Below are positions 46,376-59,086 of a stretch of DNA of 64,000 nucleotides, piece by piece. Numbering within the stretch: the first letter of the stretch is position 1; each line of letters begins with the position of its first letter. This DNA comes from Lagopus muta (lineage: Eukaryota; Chordata; Aves; Galliformes; Phasianidae), in the NCBI RefSeq assembly GCF_023343835.1, contig NC_064435.1, positions 87,328,788-87,392,787 on the forward strand. Direction: 5' to 3'. A program made the translations under genes and the position numbers. The notes beneath the pieces are model-generated. The model worked only from the letters and a program-made list of their open reading frames with translations, was not told where the DNA came from and did no database searches.

Positions 46376-49300
46376 ACCTGTGATTCTTCAGCTTATTTCT
46401 TCAATTCTCTGAGTTTGCATGTTCTCTTTGCTTTTTGCTCCGTATGTACTGTTGGATGGGCAAATGCAGCCTTGTACCCCTGTGTTTGCTGAGTGCCAGG
46501 TAGTGCCTGGGCTGGGTGGAAGATGCCTGCTTGGTGTGCTCAGCAGCCCGTGTGCTTCTGAGATGGGGTTTGCAGAAGGGGAGAATTAAGTAGGGTTTAA
46601 TTGGGTGCTTTGTAAATAGTTAGCCAACTGTGTGCGTAACATGGGCTGTTTGACTGAAAAAAGGGGATTTGTTTCAGATTATACAAGTGTCAAAAGTACC
46701 GTAACCCAAGGGACTGCTGCTATTATGTTAAATATTTATAAGGAAATGAACTACTGGGGTCATTAGCTGTTGACTACAGTGATAATGTCAACAAGATTAA
46801 CATTTTCTTAATCAAAATAATTGCATCAAGCTCCAATCAAAGCCGAGCTCGCGTGTCAGCAGGCACAAGGCCTCCTGTCACCATGCTGCTTTGAAGGCAG
46901 AGGCATCTCACGGGGCCCAGGAACAGGGATGAGGTCCTGCTTTATATTTTTCCCCCTATTCAGATGTTGCAGTAATAGTTTAACGAGCAAAATACGTGTT
47001 CTTGTAGAATTAAGCCATGAACATCTTGTCCCGTGTCTCCCACTAATTCAATGACAGTAGGAATACTATTAAAAGGCCATTTTGCAGCTGTTTGGGAGTT
47101 CTTCGCTATGCCTTTAAAAACAGTTTTCCACAGGAAAGGTTTACATTTCCATTCATTTTCCTTGTTTAACCTATTAATATTTGTAGTCCAGTGCTTAGTT
47201 GAGCTTACACAGCTCGGCTTATTTTGTATACGGGATTTTCAGTAACATTAGTTCTCAATACCCTCGTTTGTTTCTCTCCCCTGTTGCCAAATTACAGTAT
47301 TCTGTTACAGAGGAGGAAGCAGCAAAACATGCTGTCTTAAGACATGAAACTGCCTTGTGGAGCTCACCCTCACCGAGTTGTGCCCTAGGAGAGCCAACAA
47401 ATCACAGGCAGGTCCTGATCCCGTATTGATTCAGATTGGGGCAGCTTCCCGTTGAATTGAGTTTGGTTTTGTGTTTTTAAAAATGTTGTGGAGCAACAAG
47501 TTACAGCCTTCAGAAAACTGAGCTCTTACTGAAGGAATGGGAAATTTGTTCACGTTTTACGAGATTCTTGACAAATAGGAAAGCTGATGTATAGCATCCG
47601 AAAATCCTCCATCACTGCATCAAGGCTGCTCTTGATTAATTCCTCACGCTACGCTTAAAGCTGTAAGCAAGGAGTATCTTGTTCCTCTCTCGATGCTGGA
47701 GTCAGTACAGCCACGTTTATTTTGGTTTTTCAAAGGTTGTAGAGTCCTTCAGAATATTTGAATCCCATACCTTGTTTAAATCATGTTTTCCATACAGCAA
47801 AGGACATAAATGTTTGAACAAAGGCAAATTAAAAGGGCTCTTTCTTCTAATGCCTCGGATTTTCTTAGTCACAAAAGCATTCCTTAAAAGGAACTATTTG
47901 ATTGCATGATGAGGGCGGTGGTGAGGCTGCCAGATTAGGAATTAGGATACCAAATTCTGTTCCCAGCTCTGCTACTGTATCTCCATTGTGACCTTGAGCA
48001 AGTCACCAGCTGTCAAACTGAGGTCCCACTTCCCGTTTGCCATGTGCTGGTGACTGAGCGTGCTTGGCCCCGTAGGAGCAGGGAGATGGAACAGGCGGAG
48101 CGCAGTCATGGTTTTTACTTCATCTTTGGGGAAGTTTTGCCTTACAAGGGAAGTGTGGGAAGAAGAGTGGTTTTTAAGAAGCCTTTTGATGGGAAGGCTG
48201 TGAGGACCCCTTCGTTGGGATGCTGCACGCGTTAAGGGCGGGGAGGTGGCATCGGGAAGGAGTAGAGGAGGGATCGAGGTCATTCCATCCCCGGCTTGCC
48301 TGCTGTGCTGTCTGCAGAGCGCAGCAATGAGCACTGCACCTCTGTCAGCTGCAGCGCTGCGGTCCCGGTCCATGCAGATGCTCGGACTCCTCTGACATTT
48401 CCAAGCCATCAGAGGCGTTGCTTCCATGGGAAAGTCAAATTCTAGCCCTTACCATGGGAGATGCATTTTCTCAACTGTTGTGCATGGAGCTGGTATTTAT
48501 TTTCACTTTCTAAACCACGCTGCACTGCTTTTAAGCAGTTGCGTTTTCAGCCCCAACCGAAGTGGTGTTGAGGAATTCCATAGCTGCCCTGCAGGTTGTT
48601 CCCAGTTAATGAATAAACAGATTTATGCCAAAGCAGGGCAGCACTCTGCTGTTACGTGTTTTCAATGCTTTTATAGCGGCAGAAGTCAGATTTTTTAAAA
48701 ACCTTTGCAGTCAGGAAGAAGAAACCACAGTACAAGCAATTTGAGTAATTGTCTCAGATGCAACACAATTTACAAGCTTCTCCAATAGTGAGGCTTGCAG
48801 TGCTAAATAGCGTGCTTCCAAAACAGCAAGGAAAACATTTTACTCTGAGCACATGCGATCTGCAAACACAGGCTAAATATATTCCCCCTGTGCAACTGCT
48901 TCCATTAGAAAATTCACCTCCTGTGATGGAGAGAAGTCACCCTGGCAAATGCACTTCTCCATCCGAAAGGTGCCAGGCTGCAAGGCAGATCTGCCCCAGC
49001 TTTCTTCCTTTGGTGGGCATGCAGCATGCTTTAGCATGATGTGAGGCTTGGGGTTTATTTTCTTCCCTCCTCTCTTTTTAATTTTTCATTTCTTCCCATT
49101 TTAACCTTATTTTAGCCTTGGGTCTGCTCGCTTCCCCTCCCCCAAGATAATGTGTTTATCAAGCGGCAGGGTACGCTCGTCTCTGGTAAAAGAAGCACTC
49201 TGACAATTTTCACAACATGTGTAATTTACTTAAGGACCCTAATGGCTTCTCCCGAGCCGTGTCATGTAAATAAATATTCCGACCATTTTTAGCATGCACA

Positions 49301-50558
49301 TTATGTACTCCACAGATCAATGGCTTCTTTGGAGCTGTTACAGTTCATCCTGTAGGTTCCTATTCAGACGTCTAGTATGCATTATTGTTTGTCATCCCTT
49401 CATTCAGAGATGTGGTGTCTCTACTTGTGGCAGACCAACATTAATGCATGCGGTACACAACATTTCAGAATTAATACTGCTTATCCTCTTCAGTGGGTCG
49501 GAAAGGTCCCATGGCAGTGTGGAAGCAGGAAGAGAATTGTTCACCTGAACGCTGCTGTGGCTCATGCTCACTTGGGACCAGGCCTTTAGGCCTCCTTTTC
49601 CTGTTCAGCATCCCAGGAGCAGGCAGGCATGAAGACCCACAGGCATGGAGTCATGCATGCAGATGGCCTTATGCCTCCATAGCTCTTGGGGCAAATCCTC
49701 TTCTATTTGCAGATGGTGGGTGGGGGGAAGGGAGGATTTACATTCCCATCCCAAAAGGATGCTGCACGGGGAACCCTGGCAGAAGCATCCCATGAGATAA
49801 GAGGGCCTGTGGCCTCTGAGCAGACTGTTGAAGGAGAATCCGGGTTGAGAAAGATACAGTTCCTGTTTTAACGCAGACATCTGCAACAATAGAGGTGGAA
49901 ACATTAAAAAAAATATATTGCTATCACAGTCATTTGCTTGTAATACGGAGGCTTTTGTCTCACCTTGTTTAAACAGTCCCACTCCTCTGTTTAGTTTACT
50001 TGCGTTAATATTCCCTAGAGACTTCATCATTTGCTATTGATGAGCACACAACAACAAAAAAAGGAGAATGTTGCTGTCCATGCAATTAATTCTCTTTCCA
50101 AGTGCTTAAAATTCAGCATATCCCTCCTGTTCCAAAGGTGCTAGATCTTCAAAACCAGCAAGCTGCTCGCAGTCATCTGGGAAACCCAGGTTGTTTTGGA
50201 GCACATAAAAACATTCAGGTCTGATAAATACCCACAGTGTGTTTTGCATCTTCATAATTTGGGATTCCATTTACTTGGCATGAGCAATAAATAAAACAAT
50301 AAATAAAATATGCTTCCTGCCTCAAGGACATTTCTCTACATAAGTTGCAGCCCAGTATACAAACTCTTTCCAAACCAGCTGGCACCGTGCACCTACCATG
50401 CTTCTCATTCTAAAGGCGGAAACACCTCAGAGCTGAATGCAAACAGCGCTGTTGCAACCAGAATGGAAGCATTTTCAGATAAGGTGTTTAATAAGGATGT
50501 TAAGAAATATAAATAAAGCACCCCTTTAGATGGAAAATGGGCAAATTGTGTTTGTTAG

Positions 50559-50562
<4 letters not shown>
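46376..50562. other. Non-coding interval downstream of ID4
   Basis: No gene was recognised. Blocks at about 46,600-46,830 and 49,100-49,460 are rich in homeodomain, SOX/LEF-like (ATCAAAG) and ATTA words. They lack repeat similarity and could be conserved elements of the ID4 desert. Frames of up to 151 residues (47,972-48,427, minus) show no domain. Confidence 0.45.

Positions 50563-50594
<32 letters not shown>
50563..50594 (+). repeat. (TG)16 microsatellite
   Basis: Sixteen perfect TG units, likely polymorphic. Confidence 0.97.
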
Positions 50595-50597
<3 letters not shown>

Positions 50598-53203
50598 AAT
50601 GCTTATACCTAGAGCATTGGAAACTCCAGTGACTCAGCTCTTGACCAAATGCCTGCTGAAGTCTTTCCATCTTCTTCAGCAGTGTTTGGATCATAATGGC
50701 AAATGGCAAATCCATATAAGTGAACATCAGGGCTCTGCAGTGTCCTGCTCTGCGTGCACAAAGCCCTATTCTAGCTGTTCCATTTGGATCCAAGTTCCAC
50801 CACATGATTTACTCCATGCCTACACCCATGTCACTGCTGTAAGAACTGGAATTGAATGAAAGCACACTGAGCCCAGGCTTGCACCTTTCACCTCTCTCTT
50901 GCCCTCTGCCCATGCCCACTGCTCCCATGCCCAGTGCTGTGAAGAGACATGACCGCAGCATCTCCATCACCCCGCATTTGCTTCCAGCGCGTTGGGCATG
51001 CAGGGTTGGATGCTCACGGCCAGTGGCTGGCAGTTGCTTTTGTCACATTCAGCTTAAGCACTAAGCATAAACAGAGAGCTCCTCCTCTTTGCTTGGATTC
51101 ACTTAAATCTTGAAACAAAACTCAGGGCAAGGTCTTCCTTCTTTAGCTAGGGCAATGGCTGTAACGAAACAAACCACATTTTGTTTTCTGTCAGACAGGT
51201 GTGATGGCACACCTGCGGGGCTCAGGCCTGAATGGCAGCAAGTAACCTCCAGTGGGTGAGGTGGGGGGCAGATCCTGCTGAACAAGGATGTCAGACCGAT
51301 CTTTGTTCACTTCTCCCCACCAAGTATCTGTGGCAACAAACCGGAGACGGGTAAACAATCAGCTTCTGCTACAACAAGCTTTCCATTTACAGTTCACCAG
51401 GAGCTCTTATTATATGAAAGGAAAGGGTGGATGTGGTGTCAACACAAGGTAATAGTAATATTATTTGAACAGGTGTGTGGGGTGTTGCTAAAGGGAGAGT
51501 GCGGGTGAGCGGCAGGGAGCAGTCAGTGCAGGGCTGTGCATGCAATAACCAGAACTCACCGCGTTTATTGCCACAACAATCGTGTGCGGCGACAGCTTTC
51601 ACAACGGGCCGCTCCGATTTAGCCGGTGCGCTGAACCAGAGCTGTGCTTCCTCGCTATCTAACTCCCTCCTGAAACACAGCCTGGAAAAATACGCACGCC
51701 GAGAACTCAGCGAGCAGCCCTGCTGTGCACGCAGCCACAGAGGCGGCCCAGCAGCCCAGGCTGTCCCCTGCCCTGGCTTCTCACAGACAGCATTGCTGCT
51801 GGCCTGCGTCAGAGGAGAGGAGGCAGGCGGGGGATCCCAGCTCTGCTCCAGAGGGACAGTCACACCCTAGCGTGCTCCTGGGACAGGGGATGTTGTGATT
51901 CACTTCAAGAGCTGCAGAGGTTATAGAAGATAAACGGGGAGATATAGCATGAATTGCACGAGGCTGTTCTGAACAATTAGATGACTCGTCGGTCCATTTG
52001 CAGCACCGCTCATTGCTTTGTGTCAAATCGGCTGCAAAAGTGGCAGACTGTAAGCCAGGAAATTCTGCGCTTGTTCTCTCTCTCGCCTGTCCTTAAGGCC
52101 TACTTTATTCAGTGAGATCGTAATGCACATCCTGACTTTTTTAATAAGAAACTCTTGCATGCCATCGGTTTGTGCTAACAGTGGCTGCATTATTACAGGG
52201 ACAAATTAATCTTCCAGGCGTCCGTTTGTGTTACTCCGATCAGGCAGGTCTTGTTTGTGTAGGGCTGACCCTGCTTCCTGGCGTGCTCGCCTGGAGATGC
52301 TGTGCCAGATTCCCCAGTGCTGAGGCAAAGGCACTCAGCTGGCACCTTGTGGGAAATATAGGGACAGAGGGACGGTGGCCATGGGACACACACAGCCCTG
52401 GGACTGGCAGGGACTCTGTAGAAGGATTTAAGGTAGGTAGGAGTTTGGATCTCCATCCTGCTGGTAATGCAGATTTAGCCTGAGGTCACAGGAGAACCTT
52501 GCTTTTGAGCACCTTGCTCTCTCTGCCACATTTCCCCCATGTACAGGTTTCATTTGGATAGATGCTTAATAGCAGCGTGGCTGCCATCTCGGGCCAAATG
52601 TCTTCGACTCCCCTTGTCAGTTGCATCGTGCGTCTTCAGTGCTGTAACAGCTGTTGTTTATTGGATGAAAAGAGGAAAGCAAAGGGGCATTTACACTGCT
52701 CCGGACTCTCCCATGATTTCAGACAATCTGGCCAAGCATGGTAGGGGCAGTGCTGGCATACAGCTATTTCAGGAGAGCAACATTTCACTAGAATTGGAGC
52801 AGAGGGAAAGTAAAAGGTGTTGCAGAACACCTGCGTGCTCTCTAATTTGAATATGATGCAGAGTGCACCTTAGACATATATTGTTCCTAGAATTTCCTTG
52901 TAGAAGTCAAGAATATGCCACTGTGTAGGCAGTGCAAACACAGGACAGCCTCTTCATAAACAGGAGTGGACTGTGGGCAGCTCGGGCAGTGTACTTGTCA
53001 CCAGGAAGGTCCAGCCTTGGAGTTTCAAATGAGCAGTGGCATTTCAATCTTTCATTGAAATCTTGATTATTTCACCCTAGAAGACACATCCTTTTAGGGT
53101 CATGGCATCAAGTTTTTACTCTCTTTTACTTTGGATGGGATTTGCCAGTTATTAAGCAGGGCCTTAAGAAATCAAAAAGAACAGCCTGGTAACATTTTAG
53201 GCT

Positions 53204-53230
53204 GTTATTTTCATTTTGAATGAAAATAAC
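53204..53230. repeat. Perfect 12-bp hairpin with 3-nt loop
   Basis: GTTATTTTCATT (53204-53215) and AATGAAAATAAC (53219-53230) are exact inverted repeats around TTG. A related direct copy, AATGAAAATAA, follows near 53,249. The arms are AT-only apart from one G and one C each, so a cruciform is possible in supercoiled DNA. Confidence 0.85.
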
Positions 53231-53339
53231 AATGAATAACAAAGAATGAAAATAATAATGAATTCTATCATTTTGAAGAATTTCGTTGAGTCAGGACTTT
53301 GATGAATGAGACGTGAATTCTCTAATTACCTAAGGCAGA

Positions 53340-53560
53340 GTTTCACATTTAATTCATACAAAGGTATTTATTTATCCGTGATGCATCAGCCCATTATTAG
53401 TTAGCTATCAGTGCAAAAACTGGAGGGAAAATCATTGCATCCTGCTGCAGAGATGGAGCCTTATGGTGCCATGATAGAACGCACAAAGAATTCCTTGAAC
53501 ACTAATGAGGTGTCTTCATTAATAACACCGATCAATTAATTGCATTTTTTTTTCTTTCTC
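53340..53560. promoter_or_regulatory. Candidate AT-rich conserved element with TAAT cores
   Basis: The block holds many homeodomain-type words (CATTATTAGTTAGC near 53,391, CACTAATGAGG near 53,500, TTCATTAATAAC near 53,516 and GATCAATTAATTGC near 53,531) and no repeat similarity. It sits next to the hairpin at 53,204. The call rests on motif density only. Confidence 0.25.
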
Positions 53561-53666
53561 TTTTTCTTCATACACATAAAGTCCTGGGAACTCTGTATCT
53601 CTTCTATTGAGTTTCACCTTGCGGAACACGGTGTGTATATTCTATAACCGGTGCCTTTCCCCTGCT

Positions 53667-53696
53667 GACATCCTCCGACATCCTCCGGCATCCTTG
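53667..53696 (+). repeat. Three tandem copies of a 10-mer
   Basis: GACATCCTCC is present twice exactly, then a third copy GGCATCCTTG with three changes, inside a small CpG-richer patch (53,620-53,820). Confidence 0.85.
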
Positions 53697-53732
53697 GAGC
53701 CGTCCCGTCCTCTCGAGCAGCCTCAGTTGAAT

Positions 53733-53747
53733 GCTGCCCTCTATTGA
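53733..53747 (-). promoter_or_regulatory. CTCF-like site downstream of ID4
   Basis: The + strand reads GCTGCCCTCTATTGA. Its reverse complement TCAATAGAGGGCAGC matches 13 of 15 positions of the CTCF core, including AGAGGGC. It has the same orientation as the site at 40.2 kb and lies in a CpG-richer patch. Confidence 0.4.
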
Positions 53748-56029
53748 ACGCAAGGACGCAGCGCACGTTGAAAGATGCTAGTGAATCCTGCGGGGCTGAC
53801 GAGCGAGCGGAAAGGCAGCACCATGTATTATGCTATTAAACAGAGTTAGGAGAGCTGTTTGGAAGAATGTAAATTCTCTAAAATATCTTTTCTCCTCTTT
53901 ATCCTGAAAAAAATGGGAAACAAAGGTGCCCGACTCTTTTAAGGAAATCCTGTAGCCAGAGGAATTTCTCTCTAGTGCCTATCTACATGGCGGGGAGACC
54001 AAATCCTGAAATACATGGGTCTTCACTCAAGTTGCAATAATTTCTTTGACTGCTTCAGTGATGAATTTGCTGAACACCTAGGTCCTGTGGCTGGAGAGAA
54101 ACTTTTTTCAGAGAGAACCCCTCTAAAGGAGAGAGGTTCAAGCTGACTCTGCACCATAACAGAAACATGGGTTGCTGTAGTGCACAGTAATCCAAAGAGC
54201 CACTGTTGTGGTGGCTGTAGGAAGCGTCACATCTCCGACTTGAGCAACTAACTGAGGAGATATGTCCCCAACCGGAGGGAGGAGGGTGTTTCTCCAGCTA
54301 TTCCTCCTTCCCTGTGGCAAGCAGCTGCAAAGATAGGGCACACTTCTGTGCGTCTTCCTTCAGGGAAGGAATATAAAAGAGATCTTGTGGGAAAAGCTTT
54401 GCTGGAGGAGCTGCCGCCTCCTTTCCTTCAATAGTGGCATTGACAAAACCCTTCTCTCTTTCACTCCTACACACTCCTGCTTAATGAATCTTTCTGCTGG
54501 AGGCAAGGGATGCAAGGGGCCATCGCACCAGGTGTTGGGCAGCAACTGGACTGCGCCAAAGGGACACCCCCAGGGGCTGGGTGTTGCAGCTTTCAGTCTG
54601 TAGCACCCCAGAAGATGCCAGCTCACACATGGGAGCAGGGTCTTAGACTCCGAGAATAGATGTTGCATGAGAGGGGTGTTAAGGAGACCACACACTGTAG
54701 AGGAAAGAAAGGAAACGTGAATGCTCACATAAACCCACAGTCATTTCCTTCCCTCTTATTTAGACATGTTTCTCCCCACCTAACCCTCTCACAGCTATCA
54801 GAAGCTAAAGTAAAAAGACAGGCAGCAAGGAGCAATAGGCAGCCAAAATGTTCAGGCTGACAATAGCTGTACATCCCATTAGTGACGTGATTTTTTTGCA
54901 AAAGGGCATGCTGCTTAACATTGATCTTGTTTTTCTGCACCTACAGATATTTTTTTTTTGACACAGTAGTGAGGGTGGTCAGCCTGGAGTATAATCTGAA
55001 ATAATAGGATAAGCAGAAAGGAACCGGGTGTGCTTACATCACTGATAGCGTACACTGTCTCAAATATGCATAGCACCGAACAATGCAATAAAAATAAACA
55101 ATGCAGCATTGTGTCAGTTGCAACTCAGACAAACAAAATATTGCCACATTTTTTTCTTTCAAATCGGGCTGTGTGGTGGTGGCTGGAAAGACTCCTAAAG
55201 CACATAAAGCTCTTATCTTCCTACATTTCCCCAAAGAATAATAGATCAGTTGGTGCTCTGATGCTGTTTTAATAATGTACAATTTACAATTCATTTGGTT
55301 ACCAAGCACTCACAGTATAATTAATTTCACAGACCCTTTCTTGCACATTCACACAGCTTATGACAATACAGAGGGGAGGTGGGAAAACCACGTTCCCTCG
55401 TGTCCTATGGCAGAGCCTGTACAGTGCATCACCTGGCATCCCAGGAGACAGCTGTGCCACTGGGCACTGCTAGGACTCTCCACCTTCCTTCCTCCATATC
55501 ACTCCCCCACTGCCCCCCCCTTTCCCATGCACAGACACCCTTGTGTGGGCATTGCCCTGGGGGGAGCCCTGCAGTGCCCAGTGCCATCACATTGGAGCAG
55601 CCCTATCTGCCCATCAAACATCACACCTGGACTGAGACGTGGGGATGGGAGAACACGTGTTGTTGGGGCGTTCATTTGCACGGTTCTGTTGTTTTTCCCT
55701 TTGTGGGGGAATCAGCGCAGTTGTCTGAGAGACTTAAATAATGGACCCTCTGCAGCGAACGTTGCTGCTGCTCTCTGATGTCTTGCACATCAAAGCAATT
55801 TCTCAAATCTACGTTTACCACTTTGATAAAGACAACACTGTGAGGAATTCGGCAGCTGCTGCGGGCCTGCCAGTCTGTGCTGCACCAGGAGCTGCGAGAC
55901 AGCAGTGTGTGAACAGCCAGCCACACCACCACCGTGCTTGTTGCCATTATCAAATAAACACGTTTGTCCTTTCTTTCCTGAATCTCCCAAACATTCTCTT
56001 CCTCTTTGAAGCTCACAGTACGTACACGT

Positions 56030-56110
56030 TCACTGTGTGTATATACACATACAGGTATTCACATGCATATCCCTGTACACGTATACACGTATACATATGA
56101 CATATTTGCA
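56030..56110 (+). repeat. Low-complexity TACACA/TACACG patch
   Basis: Alternating purine-pyrimidine words such as GTGTATATACACATACA and ACACGTATACACGTATACAT run through this stretch. It is simple sequence and not a coding exon. Confidence 0.7.
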
Positions 56111-58639
56111 TGTCTGAGGGCTGAGGTCCCAGTTGGTTGATGTTCAGCGTACAACGTACAATCCTGAGTACAACCACATGAGTACCCATACTGTGCAGCT
56201 TAAAGCTACGTGGCTTGCCAACTTTCTGCAACTGAAGATGAGTTTTGTTCCTTGCCTAGATGCCAAAAAGCTGCAAAAGATACTGCTTTTTTTTTTTTCA
56301 GGGACTACAGACCGTTGTAACTCAGAGCAATACATGCTTGATCAACTCCTCCTGGGTCCTGTGTGATTTGCAGAAGGCATTAGCTGTAAGAGGTACCCCC
56401 TCCATAGCGCTGCCTCTCCAGCTGGCTGTTCCATCTTCTGGCACTCAGCCTACTGGGTGGGTCTTCCGATCTCTTAATTGAACAAAGATATGGTGATAAA
56501 GGGGCTGTGAAATACTGCATGCACTTCTTGTTTCCATATAGGATTTGATGGTCAGTTTGCCAACACATTCAAGACCTGCTACTCGTCTTTTTTACATGCA
56601 TAAAAACATCATTCTTCTGTTAGTCGGGGCATATCTATAACCATAAGAGCAACCAGAAAATATTATTTAAGGGCATCATGTGTGTATTTGTAAAAACAAC
56701 AGCAGCAACTGTTGTTATTATCAATTATTCTTATTTGTGGCATCATCAAAATTAAAAGCCTGAGTGGCTCACATACTTCCCAACAAGGCCTCGAATCCCC
56801 ACCCTGCAGCTGGCAAGAGATTTAATGCGATGCACAGCAGGCTGATGGAGCCCCATCCCTCTAGGGGGGCACTGACCTCATTCCTGCCCAGAGAAAGCAC
56901 CCAGAAAACCCAACATAAACTCTTCCTAAAATCTGGGAAGTAGCAAACTGAGGGGGATCATTTCTGTGGATATACAAGAGTCAATATTTAGCCTTCCATC
57001 CAGGTAACTTTTGAATACAGTCAAAGAATAAATGAATGTCTAACTCCTTACTGTCTGCTGTTTCACCTGTCTCATGCCTCTTCTTCACAGTGCTCCTCTC
57101 AGCATCATTTCTCTTTTCACTTGAACGATATTTTAATGTTGCTCAGGAAATTAATACAACTGTTCTCATAAAATTCCTTCTCACAATAGTCTGATTTCAA
57201 GGCAAAACTCTACTTTCAATTTCCAGCTCTGCACCTATCAAAGGAAACAAAGCAGAGCATTGCTAGGAAGAATTATTTGTTTTATTTCAGCCATTTTTTA
57301 TTTTTTTTTTTGCAGCACTCAAAAAAAATTCTCAGGTGTGAAAATGGAAAATATTTAAAAGCATAACGGTTAAACAGCACTGTGGAAGTGATAGTATTTA
57401 TAAAAAATAAATAGAAAGGCATTTTAATATTTGCTCAATAATTATCCTGTTCTCAGAAAAAAAAAAATCTGAACAATGGCTCAACCAAATCTTTTTCTTT
57501 TATGATTACCGAGGGAAAAAATCTGTCTTCCCATGCTTTTTAGTCTGTACTGAATAACAGGTGAAAATGAGATGGGCTCTGCAAGGGAGAACAAGTCAGG
57601 GATCTGGGTTGGTACCCACGTCATCCAAAGTTAGCCATGTTAGAAGTCTTTCCTCAGTTTCATTCCTTGTGAACCCAGGGGGAATAGCAATACTAGGAGG
57701 TTAAATGTGCTTTGATGTGGGGGCCAGCTGGCACAAGTCGACCCGCATCTATTCTCCTAATCCTCCTTCCTTCCAAAAGCACCTGTTGGGAACGGTCGTC
57801 AGCCAGAACTAACACCTGAGCTGTGTCCAGGGGTGGCCTGGGAGAGCTGTGCCTGACCCAAACCAAAGCCATGCCAAGGGCGCTCTAACCATTCCACAAT
57901 TCACGTAATTGAACTCCAGCACCTGGGGATGTTCCCTGGCTCTGTTCCCTTTACATTCCGCATGTAGTCACACAGAGTCAAACAGATTTGATAAACTGCC
58001 AATACCATGACACTTTCAGTGCAGGGTTATGTATTAAAAAGCATTATGGTGTCAATGCACTGACCAAAACCAGTTTTGTAAATCAGCTACTGTGTGTAGT
58101 GATGGTTTTTAAGGGAGTCTCAAAAAGGAAAGCAGATCCCCAAGACAAAGGGAAGTCAAGATAACCCTTAACTGGTTTGTTCACAAGAAGCTACTGCTTG
58201 ACTTCACACGATGAACTTGCCAACATAAGGCTTTGTGAACTGAATGCAGAACAACCAGTCAAGGCTCAAAGAAGAAGTCTATCTTTGGTCAAAGACAGAA
58301 TTACCATCTCATCTCCATACGTGACATGCCAACTTGAATAGTTTAGGTTTTACCACCATAACTACCTGGCACCTTCTGTGATCAAGATGCCCACAGCTGT
58401 AATCTAATGTGATCTGGAGCTTATTCACTGATCACAGCTGTGTAATTTCAGGTAACATGCTTCCCTTGTTTAGTTTTGTTTAACACTGTTAAATATATAG
58501 TCAGACCATCTGCACAGTATTTTTTTAAATTGGAAATTACAACCATAACTTCCTTTTTATATATCAATAAACTAAATAGCAAAATTTCAAAGGGATCCTT
58601 CTCTACCAAACACTGAAGCAGAATGTTTGTCCCACGCCA

Positions 58640-59060
58640 CACCATTGCCTAATTGCACACTAATTGGACAAACGTGATTAAATATTTCAAGATCTTTACT
58701 AATTGCCTCTATTTTAGCTTTAAAATTTGCTTGCCACCAACAAATTTAATGACACTGGTGTCTAGTCATCAGCAAAAAGCCCAAGAGTTGCTCTTTAAAA
58801 TGTACCTAGTCAGAATATTTACTGATTGTGCATTGTTGTTTCCAATGTAGCTTAATTAGAAATCCAATCAGTTCTCTAAGTCTAATTATACTTGATTTGT
58901 AGATTCAGACTATGATACATAATGAAGCTAAGCAGCTAACAGTAAACGTGCTTGAAATGTAACAATAAGAGAAATATTTTTAATGCATGCCTTGTTATCA
59001 TTTTAGAAACTCCAAGTAATATATGAGATCAAACACAAAGGGAAATACAGAGATTTATGA
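58640..59060. promoter_or_regulatory. Candidate conserved AT-rich enhancer block
   Basis: This is a repeat-free AT-rich block with repeated CTAATTG/CTAATTA/TTAATTAG homeodomain words (for example near 58,648, 58,660, 58,697, 58,850 and 58,881). It also has a SOX-type CATTGTTG near 58,832. Its composition resembles the deeply conserved non-coding elements that surround developmental HLH genes. Confidence 0.3.
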
Positions 59061-59071
59061 CTCAATAGATT

Positions 59072-59086
59072 AAAAAAAAAAAAAAA
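59072..59086 (+). repeat. A15 homopolymer
   Basis: Fifteen consecutive A residues, with no retroposon body recognised. Confidence 0.9.

Noticed and set aside
55275..55778. 167-residue plus-strand frame downstream of ID4
   Set aside because: No domain, no splice context and no CpG promoter were seen, and overlapping frames on both strands are also open in this GC-richer patch.
56785..56800. tRNA B-box-like word (CCTCGAATCCCC)
   Set aside because: No matching A-box, acceptor stem or anticodon stem can be folded around it.
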